From positions 1 to 64,000 of the forward strand of contig DATJYO010000065.1 of NCBI GenBank assembly GCA_035499555.1: DNA of 64,000 nt, read 5' to 3'. Of this stretch, positions 45,925 through 54,060 are shown one piece after another; position 1 is the stretch's first letter, and every line of letters starts with the position of its first letter. The stretch comes from Bog-159 sp035499555 (lineage in GTDB: Bacteria; Acidobacteriota; Terriglobia; Bryobacterales; Bryobacteraceae). The translations under genes were made by a program, and so were the position numbers. The notes under the pieces were generated by a model. It had not been told where the DNA came from. It searched no databases and worked only from the letters and a program-made list of their open reading frames with translations.

Positions 45925-48879
45925 ATGAAGTGTTACAGGCGCGCCGGCCTGTCCATTGTCTTGCTTTGCCTCTGCGCTCTGGCACCTGCGGCACGCGCAC
46001 AGAATCCGCCTGCGTCACCGCCGCCGGCGCAGCAGCAGCCGGCTCCCAAGCCGCCGGAGAAGCCCAACCCGCAGAACCCGTTTGAAACCGTGCCGGAGGC
46101 GCCCAAGCAGGAGCAGCCTCAACAGCCCAAGCTGGAAGCGCCCAAGCCCACGCCCGAAGCGCCGAAGGTGCAGGCTGGCGGGAAAGTCATCGAAGCCATC
46201 GATTTCCGGGGCCAGCGGCGCGTGCCGCAGGAAACCTTGCGCGCCCTGATCAGCACCAAGAAAGGTGACATCTACAACGAAGACGATCTGCACCGCGACT
46301 TCATGTCCTTGTGGAACAGCGGGCGCTTCGACGATATTACACTCGAGACTGAGGCTGGTCCCAACGGCGGCGTCATCCTCACCTGGGTGGTCACCGAGCG
46401 CCGCGTGGTGCGGTCCATCAAATATGAGGGCATCAAGTCGCTGACCGTCTCCGAGATCCTGGACCGCTTCAAGGAACGGAAAGTGGGGCTGTCGGTCGAG
46501 TCGCAGTACGATCCGAACAAAGTGCAGCACGCCGCCGTGGTCATCAAGGAGTACCTGGCCGAGCGCGGGCGGCAGTTCGCGACGGTGGACCCGGAAGTGC
46601 GCCAGATTCCGCCGTCATCGCTGGAAGTGGTCTTCAATGTAAATGAGGGTCCCAAGGTGCAGGTCGGCAAGATCACCGTCAGTGGCAATCACGCCCTGTC
46701 GCAGCGCGAGGTGATCCGGGCCATGAAGAACCTGCACCCCTACGGAATCCCGCACTCGATCCTTTTTGAAAACCTGTTCGCGCGGACCTACGATTCGAGC
46801 AAGCTGGACGAGGACAAGGAACACATCCGCGACGAATACCAGCAGCGCGGCTACTTCCTGGCGAAGGTTCTGGATCAGAGCACCCAACTGGTGGACACCG
46901 GCGGCCATGGTTTCCGGATCCCGCTCATCGCCATGCACAATCCGGGCAAAGCGGTGAACATTCAGATCCCGGTGGAGGAAGGTCGGCAATACCGTCTGAA
47001 CAAGATCAACTTCGAGGGCGTGAAGCTGTTTCGCACGCCGGAGACGCTGATGCGTCCGCTGTTCGGCATGACCGAGGGCGACGTGTTCTCCACCGGCAAG
47101 CTGCGCAAGGGCCTGGAGAACATGCGCAAGCTGTACGGCGAATTCGGCTACATCGATTTCGTGCCGGAGCCCTCCTTCGACGTCATTCCGAATACCAACA
47201 AAATCGATCTGACGCTGACCGCCGACGAGGGCAAGCAGTTCTTCGTGCGGCGCATCGATTTTTCCGGGAACGTGACCACCCGCGACAAGGTCATCCGGCG
47301 CGAGATCCTGCTGGATGAAGGCGACATCTTCAACAACCGGCTGTGGGAGCTGAGTATTCTGCGCCTGAACCAGCTCGGCTATTTCGAGCAGTTGAAGGCC
47401 GAGGAAGCGGCCGATATCAAGCGCAACACGCAAACCAATACGGTCGATATCACGCTCAAGGTGAGAGAGCGCGGCAAGAACACCATCGGCCTGAACGGCG
47501 GCGTGTCGGAGATCGCCGGCAGTTTTGTGGGACTCAACTACGCCACCAACAATTTCCTGGGCCTGGGCGAGACGCTGTCCATCAACTCGCAGTTGGGCAC
47601 GGCATTGCGCAGCGTGTCGTTCGGTTTCACGGAGCCCTACTTTTTGGACCGGCCGCTGCAGGTCGGGTTCGAAGCGCATCTGACCCGCTACGATTTCAAC
47701 CAGGGACGGCAGGAGTCCATCCTGGCCGGCGAGAACCTTATTCCGTTGTTCAACGCTTTGGGCACCCAGAACCTGCTGAACTACATTCAAAGCGGCCACG
47801 GCTTCTCGGTGTCGGCCAGTTATCCGCTGAAGCGCAGCTTCTCCCGGCTCGGCATCACTTACGGCTACGACATTTCGAATATCACGGTGGAGACGCAGGC
47901 GGCGCAGTCGTATTTCAATTACATCAACTTCAGCGGCATCGCGGGTCCCAACTCGCTGTCCGGCATTCGCACCAGCCGCATCGTGCCTTCGTTCTCGTAC
48001 AACACGGTAAATCATCCGATCACGCCCACGGGCGGCAAGAGCCTGTTCATCTCCACTTCGTTTGCGGGAAGCGTGCTGGGCGGCAACGTCAACACCATCG
48101 AGCCCGTCATCGAAGGCAAGTATTTCCATCCGGCGCCGTGGAACAAGAAGCACATCCTGGCGTTCCACGTCCTGGGCAGCATGATTACCGGCTACGGCGG
48201 CAAGGAGATTCCGCCCTTTTCCCGCACGTACATCGGCGGCGAACAAGACATCCGCGGCTTCCAGATCTGGGGTATCAGCCCCATCGCTTTTGTCCCCAGC
48301 GAAGCCACGATCAATGTGTTGAATAACGACGGATCCCAGCGCACGCAGCTCATCAAGAACAGCAGCGGGGTCCTGGTGCCGACCAACGTCACCATGAACA
48401 TCCCGATTTATCAACTCGCTTTTCCGGGGGGCGATGCGCACGCGGTGGCCAACTTCGAGTACCGCATTCCGATCTTCGGGCCAGTGATCCTGGCGCCTTT
48501 TGTGGATGCGGGTGTCAACCGGATTTTGAAGCCGGGACAGCTCACCATGGATCCCAGCCGCATTGGTTATCTAAACAACAGCTATCCGACCGCGGGATTC
48601 GTGGGTAAGGCTTTGATTTATCCCGGCACCCAAGCGCCGCGCATGTCGACCGGCATCGAGTTGCAGGTGTTGCTGCCCGTGGTGCAGGCGCCCTTCCGCG
48701 TCTACTGGGCGTATAATCCCCTGGTGGTGCGTGAGTTTCTGCAGCCGCCCATCGTGGCGGACCGCTCGGTCTTTCCGAACCAGGCGACGTTTCTCAACGC
48801 CGTGGCGTCTTTCGGCCAGGCGTACCCCTTCTACGAGCAGCGCTCGATGTTCCGCTTTACGATTGGCCGCACGTTCTGA
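45925..48879 (+). CDS. bamA: Outer membrane protein assembly factor BamA
   Basis: 984 residues. Signal peptide MKCYRRAGLSIVLLCLCALA, then a Pro/Gln/Lys-rich linker of about 60 residues, unusual for BamA. Five POTRA domains follow (e.g. VIEAIDFRGQRRVPQETLRA, VQVGKITVSGNHALSQREVI, FFVRRIDFSGNVTTRDKVIR), then the Omp85 barrel with the RGF-type lid motif (GGEQDIRGFQIWG) and a C-terminal Phe (FRFTIGRTF). It folds outer-membrane proteins. A longer frame starting upstream adds 21 residues without a signal peptide and is rejected. Confidence 0.94.
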   Translation: MKCYRRAGLSIVLLCLCALAPAARAQNPPASPPPAQQQPAPKPPEKPNPQNPFETVPEAPKQEQPQQPKLEAPKPTPEAPKVQAGGKVIEAIDFRGQRRVPQETLRALISTKKGDIYNEDDLHRDFMSLWNSGRFDDITLETEAGPNGGVILTWVVTERRVVRSIKYEGIKSLTVSEILDRFKERKVGLSVESQYDPNKVQHAAVVIKEYLAERGRQFATVDPEVRQIPPSSLEVVFNVNEGPKVQVGKITVSGNHALSQREVIRAMKNLHPYGIPHSILFENLFARTYDSSKLDEDKEHIRDEYQQRGYFLAKVLDQSTQLVDTGGHGFRIPLIAMHNPGKAVNIQIPVEEGRQYRLNKINFEGVKLFRTPETLMRPLFGMTEGDVFSTGKLRKGLENMRKLYGEFGYIDFVPEPSFDVIPNTNKIDLTLTADEGKQFFVRRIDFSGNVTTRDKVIRREILLDEGDIFNNRLWELSILRLNQLGYFEQLKAEEAADIKRNTQTNTVDITLKVRERGKNTIGLNGGVSEIAGSFVGLNYATNNFLGLGETLSINSQLGTALRSVSFGFTEPYFLDRPLQVGFEAHLTRYDFNQGRQESILAGENLIPLFNALGTQNLLNYIQSGHGFSVSASYPLKRSFSRLGITYGYDISNITVETQAAQSYFNYINFSGIAGPNSLSGIRTSRIVPSFSYNTVNHPITPTGGKSLFISTSFAGSVLGGNVNTIEPVIEGKYFHPAPWNKKHILAFHVLGSMITGYGGKEIPPFSRTYIGGEQDIRGFQIWGISPIAFVPSEATINVLNNDGSQRTQLIKNSSGVLVPTNVTMNIPIYQLAFPGGDAHAVANFEYRIPIFGPVILAPFVDAGVNRILKPGQLTMDPSRIGYLNNSYPTAGFVGKALIYPGTQAPRMSTGIELQVLLPVVQAPFRVYWAYNPLVVREFLQPPIVADRSVFPNQATFLNAVASFGQAYPFYEQRSMFRFTIGRTF

Positions 48880-48936
48880 ACGGGCACGGCGGGGTAGCAA
48901 TATGTTAGTATCGAAACAAATCCAAGGAGTTCCAGC

Positions 48937-49575
48937 TTGATTAAGAACTGTATTTTCGCTCCTGTGATGGCGCTGGGCGCAGCCCTGCTGGCACCGGCGC
49001 AATCCGCCCCGGCCCCCGCGAGCGGAGCGGCCCAGACCAAGGTAGGGATCATCCACATCCAGAACGCCATCATCAGCACCAAGGACGGCCAGAAAGCGGC
49101 GGCCGAACTGAACACCCGGTTTCAGCCCAAAAAGGCCGAGGTGGAGAAGAAGCAGAACGCCATCGCGCAGTTGCAGGACCAGCTCCGCAAGGGCAGCAAC
49201 ACCATGAGCGAAGAAGCCAAAGATAAGCTCATGCGCCAGATCGATCAGGATACGAAGTCGCTGAACCGGGAAGTCGAGGACGATCAGGCGGAGCTTGACC
49301 AGGCCCAGAGCAAGGTCTACCAGGAACTGGGGCAGCGCATCATGACGGTGATCGATAAGTATGCCAAGGACAATGGCTACGCCCTGATCCTGGATGTCAG
49401 CTCGCAGCAGACGCCGGTGCTGTACGCCACCAACAGTATCGACATCACGCAGGACATTATCGCGCTGTACGATAAGAATGCGCCGGCGGCGAACACGCCC
49501 GCAACCACCAGCAACGTGGCGCCCGCGGGCAAGACCGCCCCGACGGTGGCCAAGCCGGGTCCGTCAAAACCGTAG
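48937..49575 (+). CDS. OmpH/Skp-like periplasmic chaperone
   Basis: 212 residues from a TTG start preceded by AAGGAG. Signal peptide MIKNCIFAPVMALGAALLAP. The Skp hallmark KVGIIHIQNAIISTKDGQKA is followed by a long coiled coil (FQPKKAEVEKKQNAIAQLQD and on) and the C-terminal VYQELGQRIMTVIDKYAKDN. It holds unfolded outer-membrane proteins for BamA, encoded 57 bases upstream. A Pro/Ala-rich tail of about 30 residues is unusual. Confidence 0.88.
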   Translation: MIKNCIFAPVMALGAALLAPAQSAPAPASGAAQTKVGIIHIQNAIISTKDGQKAAAELNTRFQPKKAEVEKKQNAIAQLQDQLRKGSNTMSEEAKDKLMRQIDQDTKSLNREVEDDQAELDQAQSKVYQELGQRIMTVIDKYAKDNGYALILDVSSQQTPVLYATNSIDITQDIIALYDKNAPAANTPATTSNVAPAGKTAPTVAKPGPSKP

Positions 49576-49607
49576 GTTCACCCTACCCGCGCGGGGGCCG
49601 GTACGAC

Positions 49608-50366
49608 CTACTCCAAGCCGCCGGGGCGATAGGTCCGGCGGACGGTCGGGAATGCGGTCACCGGCGGAGGGGCGGGCCGGTCCACCGGCCTCTCGAGCAC
49701 CAGCGACCGCAAATTGGGAATCGGCGCATTATTCTGGCGGCTGGGCTTCTCGGTGACCTGGGCCTGGCCGGCCGTGAGGTTCTTCAGGCCGAACAACGCC
49801 AGTTCGAAGCGGTCCTTCACCCCAACCTTCTGGAAGAGACGCGACAAGTAAACCTTGACGGTTCCTTCGGAGATCTGCAGGGTGGAAGCGATTTCCTTGT
49901 TCTTCAGGCCATGGGAGAGCAGGGTGATCAGTTGGCCCTCGCGCTGGCTGAGGACCACGCGTTTGGCCGCCAGGAAGCTGTCGGTGAGAGCTTTTTCAAA
50001 CCAGAGCTCGCCCTCATAGACCTTCTGCAGGCACTTGACCTGCAACTCGGCAGGCAGGGTCTTGCGCAGGATGCCACGCACGCCCAAGCCCATGGCTTGA
50101 AATGCCAGTTCCGTGGAAATGGCGTTCACCCATAACACGAGTTTGGATTCCTGCACGACGCGCTTGATGTCGCTCAGCACGGCGAAGGTGACCTCCGGGG
50201 TCAGATCCAGTAGCAGGATGTCTGGCGGGGCGACTTGCAGTCGCTCCAGCAGCTCCGGAATTCCGGAGTAGGAACTCTCCAGTTGAAACCGCCCCGTGGC
50301 GATGAGGACGGCCTCCAAACCCTTGGCCAGGATGGGTTGGTCGCTGTACAGGTAAACCCGCGTCAT
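49608..50366 (-). CDS. LuxR family response regulator
   Basis: 252 residues. N-terminal receiver-like domain with the phosphorylatable Asp in DILLLDLTPEVTF and Lys in RGILRKTLP, but the acidic pair is Ser-Asp (YLYSDQP), so phosphorylation may be weak. The GerE/LuxR DNA-binding domain is LITLLSHGLKNKEIASTLQI then GTVKVYLSRLFQKVGV. A Pro/Arg-rich tail of about 40 residues follows. It lies divergently from a PilZ protein and the tad locus, making it a candidate regulator of pilus genes. The start MTRVYLYSDQ is preferred over a frame running further upstream. Confidence 0.85.
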   Translation of the reverse strand: MTRVYLYSDQPILAKGLEAVLIATGRFQLESSYSGIPELLERLQVAPPDILLLDLTPEVTFAVLSDIKRVVQESKLVLWVNAISTELAFQAMGLGVRGILRKTLPAELQVKCLQKVYEGELWFEKALTDSFLAAKRVVLSQREGQLITLLSHGLKNKEIASTLQISEGTVKVYLSRLFQKVGVKDRFELALFGLKNLTAGQAQVTEKPSRQNNAPIPNLRSLVLERPVDRPAPPPVTAFPTVRRTYRPGGLE

Positions 50367-50786
50367 TGCAGCCTCTCCGGCCTTGCGGCCCTCTTCCAAG
50401 AGAAGTCCGCCAGTTCGGCGCTGGCGGCTCGACGCCCGCTGTCGCGAGCGTCTGAATATGAATTGTTACTTTTGTATTGGCCAGTTGTCAATTGAAATCA
50501 GTAAAAAAAGTTGAGAATTTTATATCCAAAGTCCTACGAAGCCGGATCCAAGTGAAAGCCCTGCCAGCCCCTCCGCGCTATGCGCCAGGGGTCGTCGATA
50601 GCTCGCATACATTAGAAATTGAACCAGATATCGTTGCTGTACCCTATCGATAGTTAGCATTTTTGGCGCCCTCCGGCGGCCCTCTGCTTTCTTAGGGCAA
50701 CCACATGCAATTAACTTCGGAAAGCAGATAGTTATCTCCTATTTACGGTATTGCACCTTGGCGGCCTGGACAGGTAGATTCGCATC
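50367..50786. other. AT-rich divergent intergenic region upstream of LuxR and PilZ genes
   Basis: About 420 bases without a gene and clearly richer in A/T than its surroundings. It includes a perfect palindrome CTATCGATAG (50644-50653) and further GATAG motifs near 50595 and 50726. These could be regulator sites, but no consensus is known. It must hold promoters of both flanking genes. Confidence 0.5.
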
Positions 50787-51185
50787 GTGTACCCGGAAAC
50801 CGTTGCCAGGATGAATCGCCGAAGCAGCACCCGGATCGCGGTACGGCTGGCGTGCCATGTTGTCTGGCCCCAGGGTGGCGAGAGCCATACCATGTTCACC
50901 GAAAACATCAGCCGGGACGGCATGTTGTTGCGGTGGGAGCCGTGCGGCGCGCCAGTGCCGGTTGTGGGCGACATGCTCATCGTCGAAGTGGAACTACCGG
51001 AACAGGAAGGTTTCGAGCGGCGTTGCATCCGCTGCCAGACCACCGTCGCGCGGGCGCATGGCGAACCCGGCGCCAACTTTACCTGGGTGGGATTACAGAT
51101 ACACGCGATGGATTTCCGGGTCGCGCAGACGATTGCCGGGGAACGCCCGGCCGCAGTTTACAACGGACGGAGCCGCGTCTTCTAG
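50787..51185 (+). CDS. PilZ-domain protein near the tad locus
   Basis: 132 residues if the GTG at 50787 is used; an ATG eight codons later gives MNRRSSTRIAV. RxxxR is present (RRSSTR) and NISRDGM gives the second PilZ motif, so c-di-GMP binding is predicted. It lies seven bases before a polytopic membrane gene that leads into the tad operon, which fits c-di-GMP control of pili or attachment. Confidence 0.82.
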   Translation: MYPETVARMNRRSSTRIAVRLACHVVWPQGGESHTMFTENISRDGMLLRWEPCGAPVPVVGDMLIVEVELPEQEGFERRCIRCQTTVARAHGEPGANFTWVGLQIHAMDFRVAQTIAGERPAAVYNGRSRVF

Positions 51186-51192
51186 AACAGCC

Positions 51193-52848
51193 ATGGCCGA
51201 TACGAAGACCAACCCGGTGATAAGGTTGCTGCCCTCCATGACGGACTTCGCGTTCCTCATGCCGCTGGCCTTCATCTTTGCGGGCATGCATGGCGCCAAG
51301 ACACTGCTGGGCGACGGCGATACGGGCTGGCATATTCGCACCGGCGAGTGGATCATGGCGCACCACCGCGTGCCACACCAGGATCTGTATTCCTTTACCA
51401 AGCCGGGCCAGACGTGGTTTGCCTGGGAGTGGCTGTGGGACGTGATGTTCGCCTGGCTGCACCAGCACTGGGGCCTGGCGGCGGTGGTGGTCGGCGGCGC
51501 GGTGGTGATCGGTCTCATGTCGGCCCTGTTGTTCCGGCTGGCGTACCGCAAATCCGGCAATCCGCTGGCGGCCATGGCGGTGACTTTCCTGGCGATCGCG
51601 GGCTCGTCGATTCATTTCCTGGCCCGCCCCCATCTGTTCACACTGCTGTTCTGCGTGGTGTTTTGTACCGTGCTGGAACAATACAGGGAGAAGCACAATG
51701 CACGGCTGCTGTGGCTGCTTCCGGCGTTGACGGTGCTGTGGACCAACATACACGGCGGCTGGTTCGTGGGCGTCGTCCTGATCGGGGTTTTTGGCGCCGG
51801 GGAGCTGGTGGATGGATTGTTCGCCGTGCGGCCGGGAGAGTTTCGCGCGGCGTTTCGCCGGATGTTGCCCTATTTCGGTTGCGCCATGGGCTGCCTGGCG
51901 GCCAGCCTCGCCGGACCCTATACCTATCATCTGCACGTCCACATCTGGCATTACCTGACGGACTCCTTCCAGCGCGAGCACATCCAGGAGATGCTGCCCA
52001 TCAGCTTCCTCAACCCCGCCGCGCGCTATTTCGAAGTCATGCTGCTGGCGGGCGGCGCGGCGTGCATCTGGCACCTCCGCCGGAAGCGCTACACGGAGTG
52101 CCTGCTGATCGTGTTCTTCGCGCACCTGGCGCTGATCGCCTGCCGCAATATTCCGATCTTCGGGATCGCCGCGGCGCCCGCTATCGCCCTGGCCGCCACC
52201 GAATGGATGCAGAAGCTGGAGTTTGCCCCGGTGGCGGGCTGGCTGCGCCGGGTGGTGCACGGCCTGCGCTGCGCCAGCGAGTCGATCGCCAACATGGAGA
52301 GCGTCGGGCGCACCCATCTGGTCAGCGCCGCCGCCATGGCGCTGGTGACCGCTATTTTGTACGCTCCGGCGCCGCCGCCCAACTTCCGGGCGCGCTTCGA
52401 TGGCGAGACCTTCCCGGTGAAAGCGTTTGCCAGCCTGCACGAGACGAGTCAGAATCGCATCTTCACCTCCGACCAGTGGGGTGACTACCTGATCTACAAG
52501 AATCCCAAGGGACAGGTGTTTATCGACGGGCGGAGCGATTTCTACGGATCGGCGTTCGTGAGGAAATACCTGGACATTCTGAACGTAAATTACAAGTGGC
52601 AGCGCTACCTGAACGAGTACGGCGTGGATACGGTACTGCTGTCCACGAATGCGCCGCTAGCCGGCGCGCTCAAGGAATCCAGCCGATGGCGGGTCGTTTA
52701 TGACGACGGCCATGCCATCATCTTCCGCTCCGGCAGCCGGCCGGAAGAGGCCCAAGTTTCCGCCGCCAACAACGGCGGGAAAGATCGTGATCGCAAGATC
52801 ACGAGCAACCAACCCAGTGATCGTACGATCACCAAAACCAAAACTTAG
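51193..52848 (+). CDS. Polytopic membrane protein (GT-C glycosyltransferase-like)
   Basis: 551 residues from MADTKTNPVI with about ten membrane helices, e.g. TDFAFLMPLAFIFAGMH, LAAVVVGGAVVIGLMSALLF, LLFCVVFCTVLEQYREKHN. The first loop carries Asp (GDGDTGWHIRTGEW), as in GT-C enzymes. The C-terminal soluble part ends in a polar tail (DRDRKITSNQPSDRTITK) encoded by twin palindromes. A longer upstream frame lies over the PilZ gene and is rejected. Possibly glycosylates Flp pilin or a surface polymer; inferred from position only. Confidence 0.7.
   Translation: MADTKTNPVIRLLPSMTDFAFLMPLAFIFAGMHGAKTLLGDGDTGWHIRTGEWIMAHHRVPHQDLYSFTKPGQTWFAWEWLWDVMFAWLHQHWGLAAVVVGGAVVIGLMSALLFRLAYRKSGNPLAAMAVTFLAIAGSSIHFLARPHLFTLLFCVVFCTVLEQYREKHNARLLWLLPALTVLWTNIHGGWFVGVVLIGVFGAGELVDGLFAVRPGEFRAAFRRMLPYFGCAMGCLAASLAGPYTYHLHVHIWHYLTDSFQREHIQEMLPISFLNPAARYFEVMLLAGGAACIWHLRRKRYTECLLIVFFAHLALIACRNIPIFGIAAAPAIALAATEWMQKLEFAPVAGWLRRVVHGLRCASESIANMESVGRTHLVSAAAMALVTAILYAPAPPPNFRARFDGETFPVKAFASLHETSQNRIFTSDQWGDYLIYKNPKGQVFIDGRSDFYGSAFVRKYLDILNVNYKWQRYLNEYGVDTVLLSTNAPLAGALKESSRWRVVYDDGHAIIFRSGSRPEEAQVSAANNGGKDRDRKITSNQPSDRTITKTKT
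52787..52832. promoter_or_regulatory. Twin 16-bp palindromes upstream of the flp pilin gene
   Basis: GTGATCGCAAGATCAC (52787-52802) and GTGATCGTACGATCAC (52817-52832) differ at two central positions and start exactly 30 bases apart, about three turns of DNA. The second is a perfect palindrome. They sit 30-76 bases before the flp ATG, inside the last codons of the membrane-protein gene. Their placement and spacing on one DNA face suggest cooperative binding of a dimeric regulator. Confidence 0.7.
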
Positions 52849-52862
52849 GAGAACAGTACACA

Positions 52863-53057
52863 ATGACGACGTTATTGCGCAACCTGTGGCAGGACGATCA
52901 AGGCCAGGACCTGATCGAATACACGCTGCTCATGGCCTTCGTGGCCCTGGCATCGGCGGCTCTCTTCATCAGCTCGGGCACCAGCATCAGCCAGATCTGG
53001 AGCACGACCAACGTGAACCTCAGCCAGGCGGCTTCGACTGCCAGCGGCGGTTCCTAG
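52863..53057 (+). CDS. flp: Flp family type IVb pilin
   Basis: 64 residues. The leader MTTLLRNLWQDDQG ends in Gly14, cut before Gln15 by the TadV/CpaA prepilin peptidase. The hydrophobic mature helix carries Glu19-Tyr20 (QDLIEYTLLMAFVALASAAL), the Flp motif. The tail is short and Ser/Thr-rich. It is the major subunit of the Tad pilus. A stable hairpin follows the stop. No prepilin peptidase gene is in the window. Confidence 0.96.
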   Translation: MTTLLRNLWQDDQGQDLIEYTLLMAFVALASAALFISSGTSISQIWSTTNVNLSQAASTASGGS

Positions 53058-53065
53058 AATCACCG

Positions 53066-53103
53066 GTGCCGGGGGTGGTTCTTACCGGAGCTACCCCCGG
53101 CAC
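53066..53103 (+). other. Strong hairpin between flp and cpaB
   Basis: GTGCCGGGGGT (53066-53076) pairs perfectly with ACCCCCGGCAC (53093-53103), an 11-bp GC-rich stem with a 16-base loop. No T-run follows, so read-through to cpaB is expected. Such elements after pilin genes raise pilin output relative to the assembly genes by protecting the upstream mRNA or by partial termination. Confidence 0.7.
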
Positions 53104-53174
53104 ACATTCAGTGCTGTTGGCAGTAAACCGGTTGCTAGCGGGTCTGCAACCGGCAAGGAGAATTGAGGACAGAA

Positions 53175-54059
53175 ATGAACCAACGATTCATCTCGGTATT
53201 GGTATTCGCTTTTGTGGTAGCCGGCTGCGCTAGTCTGCTGCTCTACCGGCTCACGGTGAGCCACGTGAACACACAGGCGGCGCCCTCGACGACTAAGGCG
53301 CTGGTGGCGTCGCGCAATCTGGAGCTGGGAGCGATCGTCAAGGATTCCGACCTCAAAGACGCTCCCTGGGTGGGCGCCTTGCCGACCAATGCCGTGCTGA
53401 AACGGGACGATATTATCGGACGCGGCGTGACCACCGCGATCTATCAAGGCGAGCCGATCGTGGAGAACCGCCTGGCCCCCAAAGGAGCGGGCGGCGGCCT
53501 GGCGGCCATGATCCCGTCCGGGATGCGCGCGGTGGCGGTCCGCGTCAACGACGTGGTGGGCGTGGCTGGGTTTGTAGTGCCGGGCATGCGCGTGGACATC
53601 CTGATCTGCGGCAATCCCCCGGGACCCAACAGCAGCATGGAAGGCAGCCTGACGCGCACGCTGCTGCAGAACATTGAGGTGCTCTCCGCCGGCCAGGATT
53701 TTAAGAAGGACAATGAAGGCAAACCGGTGGGGGCCCAGGTAGTGAACCTGCTCGTGACCCCGGAGCAGGCCGAAGAGCTCAGCCTGGCGAGCAGTCAGAC
53801 CACGATTCAACTGGTGCTGCGCAATCCGCTGGACACGCAGGTGGCCAAGACGCCCGGCACCGCCGTGGCGGAACTGTTTGCCGGCGGCGGACCGCGCAAG
53901 AAACCGGAAGTGGCGAGAGTGCATGTCAAGCCGCCCGTGAAACCAGCTCCCGAAGCGGCCAAGCCGGCCCCGCCGGTGCGCGAGACCTTCGTCATGGAGG
54001 TCATCAACGGCACCAAGAAGAGCGAAACGAAATTCGATACCACTCCGGAGGTGAAGTAA
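53175..54059 (+). CDS. cpaB: Flp pilus assembly protein CpaB/RcpC
   Basis: 294 residues from MNQRFISVLV. N-terminal membrane anchor, then the SAF domain (ALVASRNLELGAIVKDSDLK) and the RcpC/CpaB-type region (SGMRAVAVRVNDVVGVAGFV, PGMRVDILI, VNLLVTPEQAEELSLASSQT). Located in the periplasm, it links the secretin to the pilus machine. The C-terminal linker is Pro/Lys-rich. A frame that starts four codons upstream is less likely. Confidence 0.9.
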   Translation: MNQRFISVLVFAFVVAGCASLLLYRLTVSHVNTQAAPSTTKALVASRNLELGAIVKDSDLKDAPWVGALPTNAVLKRDDIIGRGVTTAIYQGEPIVENRLAPKGAGGGLAAMIPSGMRAVAVRVNDVVGVAGFVVPGMRVDILICGNPPGPNSSMEGSLTRTLLQNIEVLSAGQDFKKDNEGKPVGAQVVNLLVTPEQAEELSLASSQTTIQLVLRNPLDTQVAKTPGTAVAELFAGGGPRKKPEVARVHVKPPVKPAPEAAKPAPPVRETFVMEVINGTKKSETKFDTTPEVK

Positions 54060-54060
54060 C

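Noticed and set aside
46615..48441. 608-residue open frame on the minus strand over bamA
   Set aside because: Shadow of bamA, which carries POTRA and barrel motifs in the other direction.
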